Assembly: GCF_024170165.1 (NCBI RefSeq)
Contig: NZ_JALJXP010000005.1
Span: forward strand, 248,001-312,000
Length of the DNA: 64,000 nucleotides
DNA from: Pseudomonas nitroreducens
GTDB taxonomy: Bacteria > Pseudomonadota > Gammaproteobacteria > Pseudomonadales > Pseudomonadaceae
Direction of reading: 5' to 3'
Under the pieces are notes generated by a model. The model made no database searches. It was not told the DNA's origin and was given only the letters and a program-made list of their open reading frames with translations. Below are positions 8,970 to 20,269 of this stretch, piece after piece. Within the stretch, counting starts at the first letter, position 1. Each line of letters opens with the position of its first letter. Both the position numbers and the translations under genes were made by a program.

Positions 8970-9374
8970 TCAGTGCTGCTGGCTCAGCCAGCAGGTGAGC
9001 GCCCGCCGCTCGGCCGCGTCGGCCAGGCCTGCGAAGGGCATGTAGGTTCCCGGCACGGCGGCCTGGGGTTGGCTGACGAAGGCGTCGAGGTTGTCGCGCG
9101 ACCAGGCCGCACCCTTGGTCTTCATCGCCTGGGAATAGCTGAAGCCGGCGAGCGAACCGGCCATGCGACCGACCACGCCATGCAGGTTGGGACCCATCAT
9201 GCCGGGGCCGTCGGCCTTGGCGGTGTGGCAGATCGAGCAGTCGCGGGCGAACACGGTCTCGCCCTGCTGGGCGTCGTTGGCCGGGCAGTCGCCGGCGAAA
9301 GCCAGGATCGGCTGCAGCAGCGCGCCGGCCAGCAGCAGGCCGAGGGCGCCGAATCGGAGCTTGTTGCGGGACAT
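8970..9374 (-). CDS. Periplasmic class I cytochrome c
   Basis: 134-aa secreted c-type cytochrome. The signal peptide runs to about residue 27 (LLLAGALLQPILAFAG), the heme-attachment motif is CSICH, and the likely axial Met is in GTYMPFAG. The fold and length fit mitochondrial/c2-like cytochromes. The start is the ATG behind AAGGTGA rather than a longer in-frame form. Position in front of feaB suggests it takes electrons from a periplasmic amine or alcohol dehydrogenase that makes phenylacetaldehyde; no such enzyme is encoded in the window, so this is inference. Confidence 0.85.
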   Translation of the reverse strand: MSRNKLRFGALGLLLAGALLQPILAFAGDCPANDAQQGETVFARDCSICHTAKADGPGMMGPNLHGVVGRMAGSLAGFSYSQAMKTKGAAWSRDNLDAFVSQPQAAVPGTYMPFAGLADAAERRALTCWLSQQH

Positions 9375-9532
9375 CGGGAAATCACCTTCGTGTACAGCTT
9401 GCGGCCGGATGGCGCGCGTCATCGAAGGTGATTGTTGCCAGCGGCGCCGGGCGGGGTCTTTTCCTCTGTGCCAGACGTGTTGGCGGGAGTGCCAAGGTGG
9501 CGCTCAGGTGACCACGGTCATGGCGGGAAAGC

Positions 9533-9609
9533 GTTCGCGAGCAAGCTCGTTCCTACGTTCCCCGGATACGCCACAGCCGCTCTTCGTAGGAGCGAGCTTG
9601 CTCGCGAAC
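9533..9609. repeat. REP pair, divergent arrangement
   Basis: Two copies of the 24-bp GTAGGAGCGAGC element face outward: the first (9533-9556) is in reverse orientation with one mismatch and the second (9586-9609) is forward. Together with the next repeat it fills most of the 415-bp gap between feaR and the cytochrome gene, where I see no gene. Confidence 0.8.
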
Positions 9610-9640
9610 CCGGCTGGCGTATAAGCCGGAGGCAGGCAGC

Positions 9641-9743
9641 ATGGGTATCGCTTCGCTCCACACCATCCTACAAAGGAGTCAGTCGGGGATGATGGCGCAG
9701 GCGGGCGTCAGCGTAGGATGGCGTGGAGCGCAGCGATACCCAT
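9641..9743. repeat. Inverted repeat, TAGGATGGCGTGGAGCG type
   Basis: ATGGGTATCGCTTCGCTCCA at 9641 and its near-perfect reverse complement ending at 9743 frame a spacer of about 43 bp. The same 30-bp unit occurs in head-to-head form at 30135-30215. It may act as a terminator or mRNA stabiliser after feaR. Confidence 0.75.
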
Positions 9744-9789
9744 CAATAGGCGGCACAAGACCGCCGGGTATCGCCGTCCACCGCCAGAA

Positions 9790-10707
9790 TCAATTCGCGT
9801 AGCGCTTGCGATACTCGCCCGGCGACACCCCGAAGCGACCCTTGAAGGCCGTGGAGAAGTAGCTCGAATCGGAGAAGCCCCAGGCGTAACCGAGCGCCGA
9901 CAGCTTCTGCTCGAACTGGGCGTTGCGCAGGGTCTCGGCGCAGAAGTCCAGGCGACGGTTCTTGATGTACTGCGCCACCACCAGGCCCTTCTTGGCGAAC
10001 ATGCGGTACAGGCCGCGCACCGAAATGCCCACTTCACGGGCGATCAGCTCGGGGCACAGCTCTTCGGCGCCGATGTGCTGGTCGATGAAGCCGGTGGCCT
10101 TGCGGAACATGCGTTCGTGGTTGTCCTGCTCGGCGTCCTGGCTGGCCAGCGCCGGGCGCAGCAGGGTCACCAGGGCGTCCAGGGTCGCCTCGCTTTCCAG
10201 CATGCCGAGGCTTTCCTGCTGGCTGGTCTCGACGATCAGGCGGTTGGCCAGTACGGCGATCGGCGAGCTGGCCGGGATCTTCGACGCGCAGGTCACTTCC
10301 GACATGCGCAGGCCGCGCTCGATCACCTGGCGCGGCAGGATCAGCGAGAGCTGCCGGGATTCCTCCAGGTAGGTCATGTCGCTGGGCCGGCTGGCGTCGA
10401 TCAGGCTGATGTCGCCGCGCGACAGCTCCACGCGGTTGTCGCCCTGCTCCAGGCGCGAGCGCCCTTCGAGCTGGAACACCGCGTAGTAGTGCCCACCGGC
10501 ACTGGTGCCGACTTCCTTGCTGGTCCGGTACAGGTGCACCTGGGCCATGTCGACCACGGAAAGCTTGATCGCACCGCCCTGGTATTCGCGCAACCGTCCA
10601 TGGAACTGGGGGCCAAGGGTGCGCGCATCGAAACGACCGCACGCCCGGTTGACCTGTCCCAGCCACGCCTCGAAAGCGTCATCCCTCAATGTCGATGAAG
10701 AATTCAT
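9790..10707 (-). CDS. feaR: AraC-family regulator, FeaR type
   Basis: AraC/XylS transcription activator of 305 aa. The N-terminal AraC-binding-like domain has VVDMAQVHLYRT and SLIDASRPSDMTY, as in FeaR of phenylethylamine catabolism. The C-terminal double HTH (about 205-300) ends FKGRFGVSPGEYRKRYA. The ATG at 10707 is chosen over an in-frame TTG three codons upstream, where the GAGG would sit too close. It lies upstream of the cytochrome-feaB pair on the same strand and probably activates it in response to an aromatic aldehyde or amine (inference). Confidence 0.85.
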   Translation of the reverse strand: MNSSSTLRDDAFEAWLGQVNRACGRFDARTLGPQFHGRLREYQGGAIKLSVVDMAQVHLYRTSKEVGTSAGGHYYAVFQLEGRSRLEQGDNRVELSRGDISLIDASRPSDMTYLEESRQLSLILPRQVIERGLRMSEVTCASKIPASSPIAVLANRLIVETSQQESLGMLESEATLDALVTLLRPALASQDAEQDNHERMFRKATGFIDQHIGAEELCPELIAREVGISVRGLYRMFAKKGLVVAQYIKNRRLDFCAETLRNAQFEQKLSALGYAWGFSDSSYFSTAFKGRFGVSPGEYRKRYAN

Positions 10708-10871
10708 GACCTGCAAAGCCTCACACGCATTGTTTGTTGTTATTCAGCGACGGCCTCCAGGGCCTGTCGTCATCGTTCGCGGCGGCCTTCCATAACGAAG
10801 CTCGCACCGCACTGTCCCAGCCCTGCAACCGCAGCGTTGCAAGGCGGGAGCATTTTTCACGCCAACTCCTG

Positions 10872-11795
10872 TCAGTTCAATCCGCCGAAGCGCTTGTAGA
10901 AGCTTTCGCCGACATCCGGTAGCGGACCGTCGGCGGTCTCCAGGTTGCGGTTCAGCCAGTCCTCGGCCTTGGCGTGGATCAGTCGGTAGATGTTGCGGCA
11001 CAGCTGCCGCGCCGCGCGTCCTTCCCAATCACCCGGCAGCAGCTCGTCGGGCAGTTGTGGATCACGCAGGAGCAGCCGGCGGTATTCGTGGATCAACAAG
11101 GTGCGCGCCAGGAAGCAGTCTTCCGGGCGCAGCTGGTCCTGCTCGCGCAGCGCTTGCCAGAGCGGGCGGAACAGCTGGATGAATTCGCTGTAGTGCTCGC
11201 CGAGTTCGTCGATCTTCCAGCTTTCGCGCACCTGCATGCGCATGGCGCGGGAAGCCAGCACGTCCTGGGCGCGGGTTTCGAAGACGATGCAGTCGTCGGC
11301 CACGTCGAGGTCCTGCAGGGTCGCCATGACATCGCTGCGGTCGGCGCGCGGGCAGGCCATGACGGTCGGCGAAAGGGCGCCGAAGCCTTGCCATTCCAGC
11401 TCCTCGCGAACCTGCTTGCGCTTGTCGGCGGCGATCTGCGAAAGCATCACCAGGGTCCAGGACCCGTCCCAGGCCGGCAGGCTGGAGCTGTAGACGCGCT
11501 TGAAGGCCTTCTCGAAACGCCGCCGGCCGGTGCCGGTCAGGCTGTAGTAGCTGCGCCGGCCGACCTTCTCGGCGGTCAGCCAGTCTTCCTTGGTCAGGCG
11601 GAAGATCGAGGTGCGGATCAGCCGCTCGTTGATGCCGAACGGCTCCAGTAGATTGATCAAGCTGCCCAGCCAGACGGTGCCGCCGTGAGGTTCGATGGCA
11701 TCGCCATAGAGGGTGATGATCAGCGAACTGGCGCGGATCGGCGTCTGTTCCTGGAAGCGATTGATCAGCTGATTCAGCGGTGCTAGAGCGGTCAT
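10872..11795 (-). CDS. paaX: PaaX, phenylacetyl-CoA-responsive repressor
   Basis: GntR-like winged-helix repressor of the paa catabolon, 307 aa from the ATG that gives MTALAPLNQLINRFQEQTP; longer in-frame starts add an atypical tail. The conserved N-terminal block SLIITLYGDAIEPHGG and the HTH segment ERLIRTSIFRLTKEDWL match the family. It follows paaY on the same strand, the usual Pseudomonas paaYX order. In other bacteria PaaX leaves DNA when it binds phenylacetyl-CoA; its targets here would be the paaF and paaA promoters. Confidence 0.95.
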   Translation of the reverse strand: MTALAPLNQLINRFQEQTPIRASSLIITLYGDAIEPHGGTVWLGSLINLLEPFGINERLIRTSIFRLTKEDWLTAEKVGRRSYYSLTGTGRRRFEKAFKRVYSSSLPAWDGSWTLVMLSQIAADKRKQVREELEWQGFGALSPTVMACPRADRSDVMATLQDLDVADDCIVFETRAQDVLASRAMRMQVRESWKIDELGEHYSEFIQLFRPLWQALREQDQLRPEDCFLARTLLIHEYRRLLLRDPQLPDELLPGDWEGRAARQLCRNIYRLIHAKAEDWLNRNLETADGPLPDVGESFYKRFGGLN

Positions 11796-11872
11796 GGCAC
11801 GTTGCGCAGGCGAAGGAGCGGCGACTATACCTGCCCGCCGCACCGCCTGGCCATTGGAGCGAACCCCAGTAC

Positions 11873-12484
11873 TCATGCGCCCTTCCCTGCCCCTGCCTCG
11901 GCCTTGGGCCGGAAACCGGAATCACCCAGGCGCGGGCGCGCTTCTTCTATTTCCGCCAGCGGCTGGCATTCCACCAGGCTTTCAATGCAGCGCCTGGCCA
12001 GCGCCTGGTATTCCTCGGTGCCACGGCGCTTCCAGGCGATCTCTTCGTCGCTCAGGCTGCGCTTGACGCTGGCCGGCGCGCCCATCACCAGGCTCTGCGG
12101 CGGGCAATCGAACCTGGCCTTGACGAAGGCGGCGGCGGAAACGATGGAGCGCGCGCCGATCTGCGCGTAATCCATCACCACGGCGTTCATCCCCACCAGG
12201 GCGTCCTCGCCGATGCGGCATCCGTGCAGCACGGCGCCGTGGCCGATATGGCCGTTGCGCTCGACGACGGTGTCGCTGTCCGGGAACCCGTGCATGACGC
12301 AGGTGTCCTGTAGGTTCGCACCTTCTTCGAGGACGATCCGCCCGAAGTCGCCGCGCAGCGCCGCCAGCGGGCCGACATAGCAACCAGGGCCGACGATGAC
12401 GTCGCCGATCAGCACGGCGGTGGGATGGACATAGGCGGTCGGGTGGACGACCGGGCGCACGCCTTCGAGGCTGTAGCAGGGCAT
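11873..12484 (-). CDS. paaY: PaaY, hexapeptide-repeat thioesterase of the paa cluster
   Basis: Left-handed beta-helix protein of 203 aa with hexapeptide repeats ([40 protein letters not shown]) and the His residues of gamma-carbonic-anhydrase-like zinc sites in HIGHG. PaaY of E. coli and P. putida is reported to hydrolyse CoA esters that stall the pathway, freeing CoA. GGGAGAA sits before the ATG. It is the first gene of the paaYX unit, divergent from paaF. Confidence 0.92.
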   Translation of the reverse strand: MPCYSLEGVRPVVHPTAYVHPTAVLIGDVIVGPGCYVGPLAALRGDFGRIVLEEGANLQDTCVMHGFPDSDTVVERNGHIGHGAVLHGCRIGEDALVGMNAVVMDYAQIGARSIVSAAAFVKARFDCPPQSLVMGAPASVKRSLSDEEIAWKRRGTEEYQALARRCIESLVECQPLAEIEEARPRLGDSGFRPKAEAGAGKGA

Positions 12485-12861
12485 CGGGTTCTCCCGCGGC
12501 GCTGCCGGCATTCGGGCATCACCGCACAAAGCGATTTGTTCTTTTGAAAATCTTGTATCACATCAACCAAGAAGCCTCCAACCTAAATCTCACGTATCAC
12601 TTCCTGGCGACCATGGCAGAGCGCTGGAAATGCCTGATAATCCAGCAAATACGCCATCGACAGCCCATCATCCAGCGACACGGGCTACCCATTCAGTGGC
12701 ACCGACAGAAATACTTTAGACACGCGATTCAACTTTTGTAGTTGTTTTTCCGTATCGCTTTAGGCCTATACTGCGGGAAAGCCGGAGACGGGCAGCGCCT
12801 GCCTCCCATAATTCCAATACAGCCGGCCACGAAGCCGCGCGTGCAGCCTGAGGACGATGTC
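12485..12861. other. Divergent paaY/paaF control region (377 bp)
   Basis: No gene is supported here. The stretch is more AT-rich than its flanks and must hold the promoters of paaYX (left) and paaFGHIJK (right). The core ATGTGATACAAG, read on the minus strand at 12552-12563, partly resembles the PaaX site described in E. coli (TGATTCG core). A similar TGATAC core lies before paaA at 20203-20208. Both site calls are tentative. Confidence 0.5.
12742..12772 (+). promoter_or_regulatory. Candidate sigma-70 promoter of paaF
   Basis: A good -10, TATACT (12767-12772), has weak -35 options TTGTTT, TGTTTT or GTTTTT 19 to 17 bp upstream. It is 90 bp before the paaF ATG. Chosen by eye only. Confidence 0.4.
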
Positions 12862-13635
12862 ATGCCTCGCACCCTTGACGTTCAGATGCCTGAAGCGGGC
12901 GTCCGCCTGATCACCCTGCAGCGCCCCGAGGCGCTCAACGCCCTGAACACCGAACTGCTCGGCGAACTGGCCGCCGAACTCGACGCCGCCGAGCAGGACA
13001 GCGAAACCCGCGCCGTGGTGCTGACCGGCAGCCGCAAGGCCTTCGCTGCCGGCGCCGACATCAAGGAGATGGCCGAGCGCGATCTGGTCGGCATCCTCAA
13101 TGATCCCCGCGTCGGCTACTGGCAGCGCATCGCCGCCTTCTCCAAACCACTGATCGCCGCCGTCAACGGCTTCGCCCTGGGCGGTGGCTGCGAGCTGGCC
13201 ATGCACGCCGACATTCTTGTCGCCGGCGAAGACGCCCGTTTCGGCCAACCGGAAATCAACCTCGGCATCATGCCCGGCGCCGGCGGCACCCAGCGCCTGC
13301 TGCGCGCCGTGGGCAAGCCGCTGGCGATGCAGATGGTGCTTACCGGTGAGGCCATCGATGCCCGTCACGCCCAGCGCGCCGGCCTGGTCAGCGAAGTCAC
13401 CCAACCCGAGCTCACCGTCGAGCGCTCCCTGCAGATCGCCCGCAGCATCGCCGCCAAGGCGCCGCTGGCCGTGCGCCTGGCCAAGGAAGCGCTGCTCAAG
13501 GCGCAGGACACCGACCTGGCCAGCGGCCTGCGCTTCGAACGCCACGCCTTCACCCTGCTGGCCGGCACTGCCGACCGCGACGAAGGCATCCGTGCCTTCC
13601 AGGAAAAGCGCAAACCCGTTTATCAGGGCTGCTGA
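12862..13635 (+). CDS. paaF: 2,3-dehydroadipyl-CoA hydratase
   Basis: Crotonase-fold enoyl-CoA hydratase of 257 aa that adds water to 2,3-dehydroadipyl-CoA in the lower phenylacetate pathway. Oxyanion-hole segments are FAAGADIKEM (near 63) and NGFALGGGCELA (near 108). The two catalytic glutamates lie in the CELAMHAD and FGQPEINLG blocks, so it is a true hydratase. The start is the ATG giving MPRTLDVQMPEAG. It heads paaFGHIJK; older Pseudomonas papers call it phaA. Confidence 0.95.
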   Translation: MPRTLDVQMPEAGVRLITLQRPEALNALNTELLGELAAELDAAEQDSETRAVVLTGSRKAFAAGADIKEMAERDLVGILNDPRVGYWQRIAAFSKPLIAAVNGFALGGGCELAMHADILVAGEDARFGQPEINLGIMPGAGGTQRLLRAVGKPLAMQMVLTGEAIDARHAQRAGLVSEVTQPELTVERSLQIARSIAAKAPLAVRLAKEALLKAQDTDLASGLRFERHAFTLLAGTADRDEGIRAFQEKRKPVYQGC

Positions 13636-13690
13636 GCCCATCCCCTTTCGTTCTGGCAACAGCCAGCCCATTGATGGAGCGAACCCGCCC

Positions 13691-14482
13691 ATGAACTTCG
13701 AGCACATCCTGTTTTCCATCGAGGACGGCGTCGCCCTCCTCAGCCTGAACCGCCCGGAGCAGCTCAACAGCTTCAACGCCGCCATGCATGGCGAAGTGCG
13801 CGAGGCGCTCAAGCAGGTCCGGCAGAACCCGGAAGCCCGCGTCCTGCTGCTGACCGGCGAAGGCCGTGGCTTCTGCGCGGGCCAGGACCTCTCCGACCGC
13901 AACGTTGCCCCCGGCGCGGAAGTGCCGGACCTCGGCCAGTCCATCGAGCAGTTCTACAACCCGCTGATCCGCACCCTGCGCGACCTGCCACTGCCGGTCA
14001 TCTGCGCGGTCAACGGCGTGGCCGCCGGCGCCGGCGCGAACATCCCGCTGGCCTGCGACCTGGTCCTGGCGGCGCGTTCGGCCAGCTTCATCCAGGCCTT
14101 CTGCAAGATCGGCCTGATCCCCGATTCCGGCGGCACCTGGACCCTGCCGCGACTGGTCGGCATGGCCCGCGCCAAGGCGCTCGCACTGCTGGGCAATCGC
14201 CTGACCGCCGAACAGGCCGAGCAATGGGGGCTGATCTACCAGGTGGTGGATGACGCCAATCTGCGCGAGGAAGCCCTCAAGCTCGCCCGCCACCTGGCCA
14301 CCCAGCCGACTTACGGCCTGGCGCTGATCAAGCGCAGCCTTAACGCCAGCCTGAACAACAGCTTCGACGAGCAGCTGGAGCTGGAGCGTGACCTGCAGCG
14401 CCTGGCCGGCCGCAGCGAGGATTACCGCGAAGGCGTTTCCGCCTTCATGGAAAAACGCACCCCCAGCTTCAAGGGCCGTTGA
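13691..14482 (+). CDS. paaG: 1,2-epoxyphenylacetyl-CoA isomerase
   Basis: Crotonase-fold isomerase of 263 aa that converts ring-1,2-epoxyphenylacetyl-CoA to the oxepin and later shifts a double bond. It has GFCAGQDLSDR and NGVAAGAGANIPLACD for the CoA pocket, and LIPDSGGTWTLPRL carries the catalytic Asp in place of the hydratase Glu, which separates it from PaaF. The gap from paaF is 55 bp and the gap to paaH 3 bp. Confidence 0.95.
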   Translation: MNFEHILFSIEDGVALLSLNRPEQLNSFNAAMHGEVREALKQVRQNPEARVLLLTGEGRGFCAGQDLSDRNVAPGAEVPDLGQSIEQFYNPLIRTLRDLPLPVICAVNGVAAGAGANIPLACDLVLAARSASFIQAFCKIGLIPDSGGTWTLPRLVGMARAKALALLGNRLTAEQAEQWGLIYQVVDDANLREEALKLARHLATQPTYGLALIKRSLNASLNNSFDEQLELERDLQRLAGRSEDYREGVSAFMEKRTPSFKGR

Positions 14483-14485
14483 TCG

Positions 14486-16015
14486 ATGAGCGCACTTTCG
14501 AAAGACGCAAAAGTCGCAGTGATCGGCGCCGGCGCCATGGGCGCAGGCATCGCCCAGGTAGCCGCCCAAGCCGGGCACCCGGTGAAGCTCTATGACAACC
14601 GCCCCGGCGCCGCCGCCCAGGCCATCGATGGCATCGACCGCCAGCTCGGTCGCCTGGTAGAAAAAGGCAAGCTCGACGCCACTGCCCGCGGCGCCATCGT
14701 GGCCCGTCTGCAGCCGGTGGAAGCCATCGAGGCGCTGGCCGATTCGAAGCTGGTGATCGAAGCCATCGTCGAGAACCTGGAGGTCAAGCGCGGCCTGTTC
14801 CAGCAGCTCGAAGCGCTGTGCGCCGAAGACTGCATCCTCGCCACCAACACCTCGTCGCTGTCCATTACCAGCCTGGCGGCCGGCCTCGAACGCCCGCAGC
14901 AAGTGGCCGGCATGCACTTCTTCAACCCGGCGCCGCTGATGGCGCTGGTGGAGGTCGTTTCCGGCCTCGCCACCGACCCGGCGCTGGCCGACAGCCTGTA
15001 TGCCACCTCGCTGGCCTGGGGCAAGAAGCCGGTTCACACCAAATCCACACCGGGCTTCATCGTCAACCGCGTGGCGCGCCCCTTCTATGCCGAAAGCCTG
15101 CGCCTGCTGCAGGAAGGCGCCGCCGACTGCGCCACGCTGGATGCGCTGCTGCGCGACGCCGGCGGCTTCCGCATGGGCGCCTTCGAGCTGACCGACCTGA
15201 TCGGCCACGACGTCAACTACGCCGTCACCTGCTCGGTGTTCGCCGCCTACTATGGCGACTTCCGCTTCCAGCCCTCGCTGATCCAGAAGGAGCTGGTGGA
15301 TGCCGGCCGCCTCGGCCGCAAGAGCGGCCGGGGCTTCTACGACTACGCCGAAGGCGCCGAGCGCCCGCAGCCGGCGAGCCTGAGCAGCAGCGCCAGCGTC
15401 ACCTCCTGCGTACTCGAAGGTGATCTGGGCGTCGCCCAGCCGCTGGTTCAGCGCCTGCAGGATGCCGGTATCGAGATCACCCGGCGCGCCGGCAGCGGCC
15501 TGCTGCGCGTGGGCGATGCGGTAGTCGCCCTGTCCGATGGCCGCCTCGCCAGCCAGCGCGCCAGGGAAGACGGCCTGCGCAACCTGGTGCTGATCGACCT
15601 CGCACTGGATTACAGCAAGGCTTCGCGCCTGGGCATTTCCGCCTCGGCGGACACCACGCCCGCAGCACTGGACCAGGTCGTCGCCCTGCTCGCCAAGGCC
15701 GGCATCGCCGCCAGCCGCCTGAGCGACACACCCGGCCTCGCCGTGCTGCGCACCGTCGCCATGCTCGCCAACGAAGGCGCCGATGCGGTTCTGCAAGGCG
15801 TGGGCAGCGCTGGCGACATCGACCTCGCCATGCGTGCCGGGGTGAACTACCCGCAAGGTCCGCTGACCTGGGCCGGGCAGATCGGCATCGGCACTGTGCT
15901 GCGCGTACTGGACAACCTGCAGGCCGCCTACGGCGAGGACCGTTATCGCCCCTCACTGCTGTTGCGCCGCCTGCAAGCCGAAGCGCCCGCTTGTCGAGGA
16001 GAGCAATTTCCATGA
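14486..16015 (+). CDS. paaH: 3-hydroxyadipyl-CoA dehydrogenase
   Basis: NAD-dependent 3-hydroxyacyl-CoA dehydrogenase of 509 aa, oxidising 3-hydroxyadipyl-CoA to 3-oxoadipyl-CoA. The Rossmann motif VIGAGAMGAGIA lies at 12-23, the catalytic His in MHFFNPAPLM and the substrate loop in STPGFIVNRVARPF. A second, C-terminal helical dehydrogenase repeat is typical of the long PaaH form. Its TGA overlaps the paaI ATG (ATGA), indicating translational coupling. Confidence 0.95.
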   Translation: MSALSKDAKVAVIGAGAMGAGIAQVAAQAGHPVKLYDNRPGAAAQAIDGIDRQLGRLVEKGKLDATARGAIVARLQPVEAIEALADSKLVIEAIVENLEVKRGLFQQLEALCAEDCILATNTSSLSITSLAAGLERPQQVAGMHFFNPAPLMALVEVVSGLATDPALADSLYATSLAWGKKPVHTKSTPGFIVNRVARPFYAESLRLLQEGAADCATLDALLRDAGGFRMGAFELTDLIGHDVNYAVTCSVFAAYYGDFRFQPSLIQKELVDAGRLGRKSGRGFYDYAEGAERPQPASLSSSASVTSCVLEGDLGVAQPLVQRLQDAGIEITRRAGSGLLRVGDAVVALSDGRLASQRAREDGLRNLVLIDLALDYSKASRLGISASADTTPAALDQVVALLAKAGIAASRLSDTPGLAVLRTVAMLANEGADAVLQGVGSAGDIDLAMRAGVNYPQGPLTWAGQIGIGTVLRVLDNLQAAYGEDRYRPSLLLRRLQAEAPACRGEQFP

Positions 16016-16448
16016 CTGACGCCACCCAACTGGCCCGCGACTGCGCCGAAGCCATGTACGAGCGCGACCTGGCCACCCGCCGCATGGGCATCCAGTTGCT
16101 GGATGCCGGCCCGGGCAGCGCGAAGCTGTCGATGCGCGTGCGCGAAGACATGATCCAGGGCCACGGCACCTGCCACGGCGGCTACCTGTTCGCCCTCGCC
16201 GACTCGGCCTTCGCCTTCGCCTGCAACAGCTACAACGACGCCACCGTCGCCATCGGCTGCAGCATCGATTACGTGGCGCCGGCCCGCGAAGGCGACGAGC
16301 TGATCGCCAGCGCCTTCGAGCAGAGCCGCAGCGGCCGCACCGGCAACTACGACGTGCGCATCGAGAATTCCCAGGGCCAGCTGATCGCCCTGTTCCACGG
16401 CAAATCCTACAAAGTGCGCGGCACCGTGCTGGCGCAGGAGACCTCCGA

Positions 16449-16452
<4 letters not shown>
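16012..16452 (+). CDS. paaI: Hydroxyphenylacetyl-CoA thioesterase PaaI
   Basis: Hot-dog thioesterase of 146 aa that hydrolyses aryl-CoA side products. [20 protein letters not shown] is the hot-dog helix with the HGG motif and the catalytic Asp, and [12 protein letters not shown] is the following strand. The start codon overlaps the paaH stop by 4 bp and its own stop overlaps the paaJ start by 4 bp. Confidence 0.94.
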
Positions 16453-17663
<1,211 letters not shown>

Positions 17664-17673
17664 TCCATCGGCG

Positions 17674-17752
17674 GGATCGAACCCCGCACCGCCAGTCGCC
17701 TTCGTGCAACGACTGGCAGGCCGAGCAAAGTCTCTGGCAGGGGTTCGAATCC
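17674..17752 (+). promoter_or_regulatory. Structured paaJ-paaK intercistronic region
   Basis: Outer arms GGATCGAACCCC (17674-17685) and GGGGTTCGAATCC (17740-17752) pair around an inner hairpin, GCCAGTCG (17691-17698) with CGACTGGC (17710-17717). The 174-bp gap is by far the largest in paaFGHIJK. It could be an mRNA processing or attenuation element, or contain a paaK promoter; no T-run follows, so it is not an intrinsic terminator. Confidence 0.5.
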
Positions 17753-17837
17753 TTCCGCGAACGGGGGCGCTATGCTGCTCCCATGACACTCGCAGCCCTC
17801 ACCAGGGCTGGCGTACAAGAACAAATCGAGTGAACCC

Positions 17838-19157
<1,320 letters not shown>

Positions 19158-19171
19158 GTCATCGCGTGATC

Positions 19172-19204
19172 GAAAGCCCCGCCTCGGCGGGGCTTTTGCT
19201 TTTG
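19172..19204 (+). terminator. Rho-independent terminator after paaK
   Basis: AAAGCCCCGCC, loop TC, GGCGGGGCTTTT, then GCTTTTGC. Strong stem with a short T tract, 15 bp past the paaK stop. Confidence 0.85.
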
Positions 19205-19212
19205 CGCTCTTC

Positions 19213-19285
19213 GTAGGAGCGAGCTTGCTCGCGAATCGCAGGCAACGCCGGCGTCAGGCGGGTTCGCGAGCAAGCTCGCTCCTAC
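19213..19285. repeat. REP pair, GTAGGAGCGAGC type
   Basis: A forward 24-bp element with one mismatch (19213) and its inverted copy (19262-19285) lie right after the paaK terminator. Confidence 0.83.
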
Positions 19286-19445
19286 AGATAGCCTGAAACC
19301 TCGGCGGGTTGCTCCTCACTCCGGCGCCTGACTCGCGACCACCCGTCGCCCCACCACCCTTTGCTGTCGATCTCCCGCCCCTCCCTTCGACTATTCCTCA
19401 AAAGCAGGCGGCATACGGCCGTCCGCACACCGCAGGAGATGAACG

Positions 19446-19799
19446 ATGAACTATGTCGATGGCTTCCTCGTACCGGTACCCACTACCAAGCGCGAGCGCT
19501 ACATAGAGGTCGCGCGCAAGGCGGCGGCGATGTTCAGGGAGTACGGCGCGCTGGGCGTCGTGGAGTGCTGGGGCCATGACGTGCCCGAAGGCAAGGTGAC
19601 CTCCTTCCCCATGGCGGTGAAGCTCAAGGAGGACGAAACCGTGGTGTTCTCCTGGATCACCTGGCCGAGCAAGGAGGTGCGCGACGCGGGCATGAAGCAG
19701 TTCATGGAAGACCCGCGGATGAAGACCGAATTCGCCGACATGCCCTTCGATGGCCAGCGCATGATCTTCGGCGGCTTCGAAGTCATCGTCCAAGCCTGA
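19446..19799 (+). CDS. DUF1428 family protein
   Basis: 117-aa protein of the DUF1428 / YbaA-like family, a dimeric alpha-beta barrel fold of unknown function. Family blocks are MNYVDGFLVPVP at the start, VECWGHDVPEGKVTSFPMAV in the middle and DGQRMIFGGFE at the end. No signal peptide. It lies between two paa operons on the same strand but has a terminator before it and a 470-bp gap after it, so it is probably an independent gene. A pathway role is not indicated by sequence. Confidence 0.82.
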   Translation: MNYVDGFLVPVPTTKRERYIEVARKAAAMFREYGALGVVECWGHDVPEGKVTSFPMAVKLKEDETVVFSWITWPSKEVRDAGMKQFMEDPRMKTEFADMPFDGQRMIFGGFEVIVQA

Positions 19800-20269
19800 C
19801 GCCCAGGCAGGCAGCAGATCGAGAACAGAGCCCCTCCCGCGCGGCAGGTCGATGCGCAGGAGCGGACTCTGTTCGCGATCGCCCCCAAGCAGCGCTGACA
19901 CATCGGCGAGTGCCGTTCGCGAGCAAGCTCGCCCCTATAGAATCCTGCAGTTCCTCCGCAATAAATCCATCTTTAATGCGAATATCCGTATCACGTCAGC
20001 TTTTTAAAAGCATAGGACGACGACCGGACGTCGTCGCACATGACCGCCTCAGACAATCCACATACCTCCTATTTTCTGCACATATCTCCGAAATAGAGAC
20101 CCTATTCGCCGTTTTCTCACCCTGCGCGACACCCCAAAAACTCGCCCAAGCGATACCAAAATCAATTACGACACATCATTTAGTGTTAGACATTCATTTC
20201 TGTATCATTTAAAAATACAGCCATGGCCAAGGCCGTCCCACGAACAAGACAAAAGGCTGGAGACACAGC
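19800..20269. other. Control region upstream of paaABCDE (470 bp)
   Basis: No gene is supported. The left part (19858-19940) is a mixed REP pair. From about 19960 to 20215 base composition turns AT-rich and should hold the paaA promoter. A TGATAC core on the minus strand (20203-20208), similar to one before paaF, is a weak PaaX-site candidate. CTGGAGA precedes the paaA ATG. Confidence 0.5.
19858..19940. repeat. Mixed REP pair
   Basis: The left arm resembles the GGAGCGGACTCTGTCCGCGAT type (compare 24045-24114) and the right arm is the GTTCGCGAGCAAGCTCGC type, so two different REP arms form one unit. The arms are degraded relative to other copies. Confidence 0.6.

Noticed and set aside
12544-12741. 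65-codon open frame in the paaY-paaF gap
   Set aside because: AT-rich control region with no ribosome-binding site and no family resemblance; more likely promoter DNA.
13550-15856. Long minus-strand open frame (768 codons) opposite paaF/G/H
   Set aside because: It is antisense to three clear enzymes, has low-complexity Gly/Ala/Gln-rich translation and no family motif; GC-rich codon bias produces such shadows.
17740-17765. GGTTCGAATCC resembling a tRNA T-arm
   Set aside because: No acceptor stem, D-arm, anticodon arm or CCA can be built around it on either strand; it is one arm of an inverted repeat.
19910-20212. 100-codon open frame before paaA
   Set aside because: It begins inside a REP arm and runs through the AT-rich promoter region; composition is unlike coding DNA of this genome.
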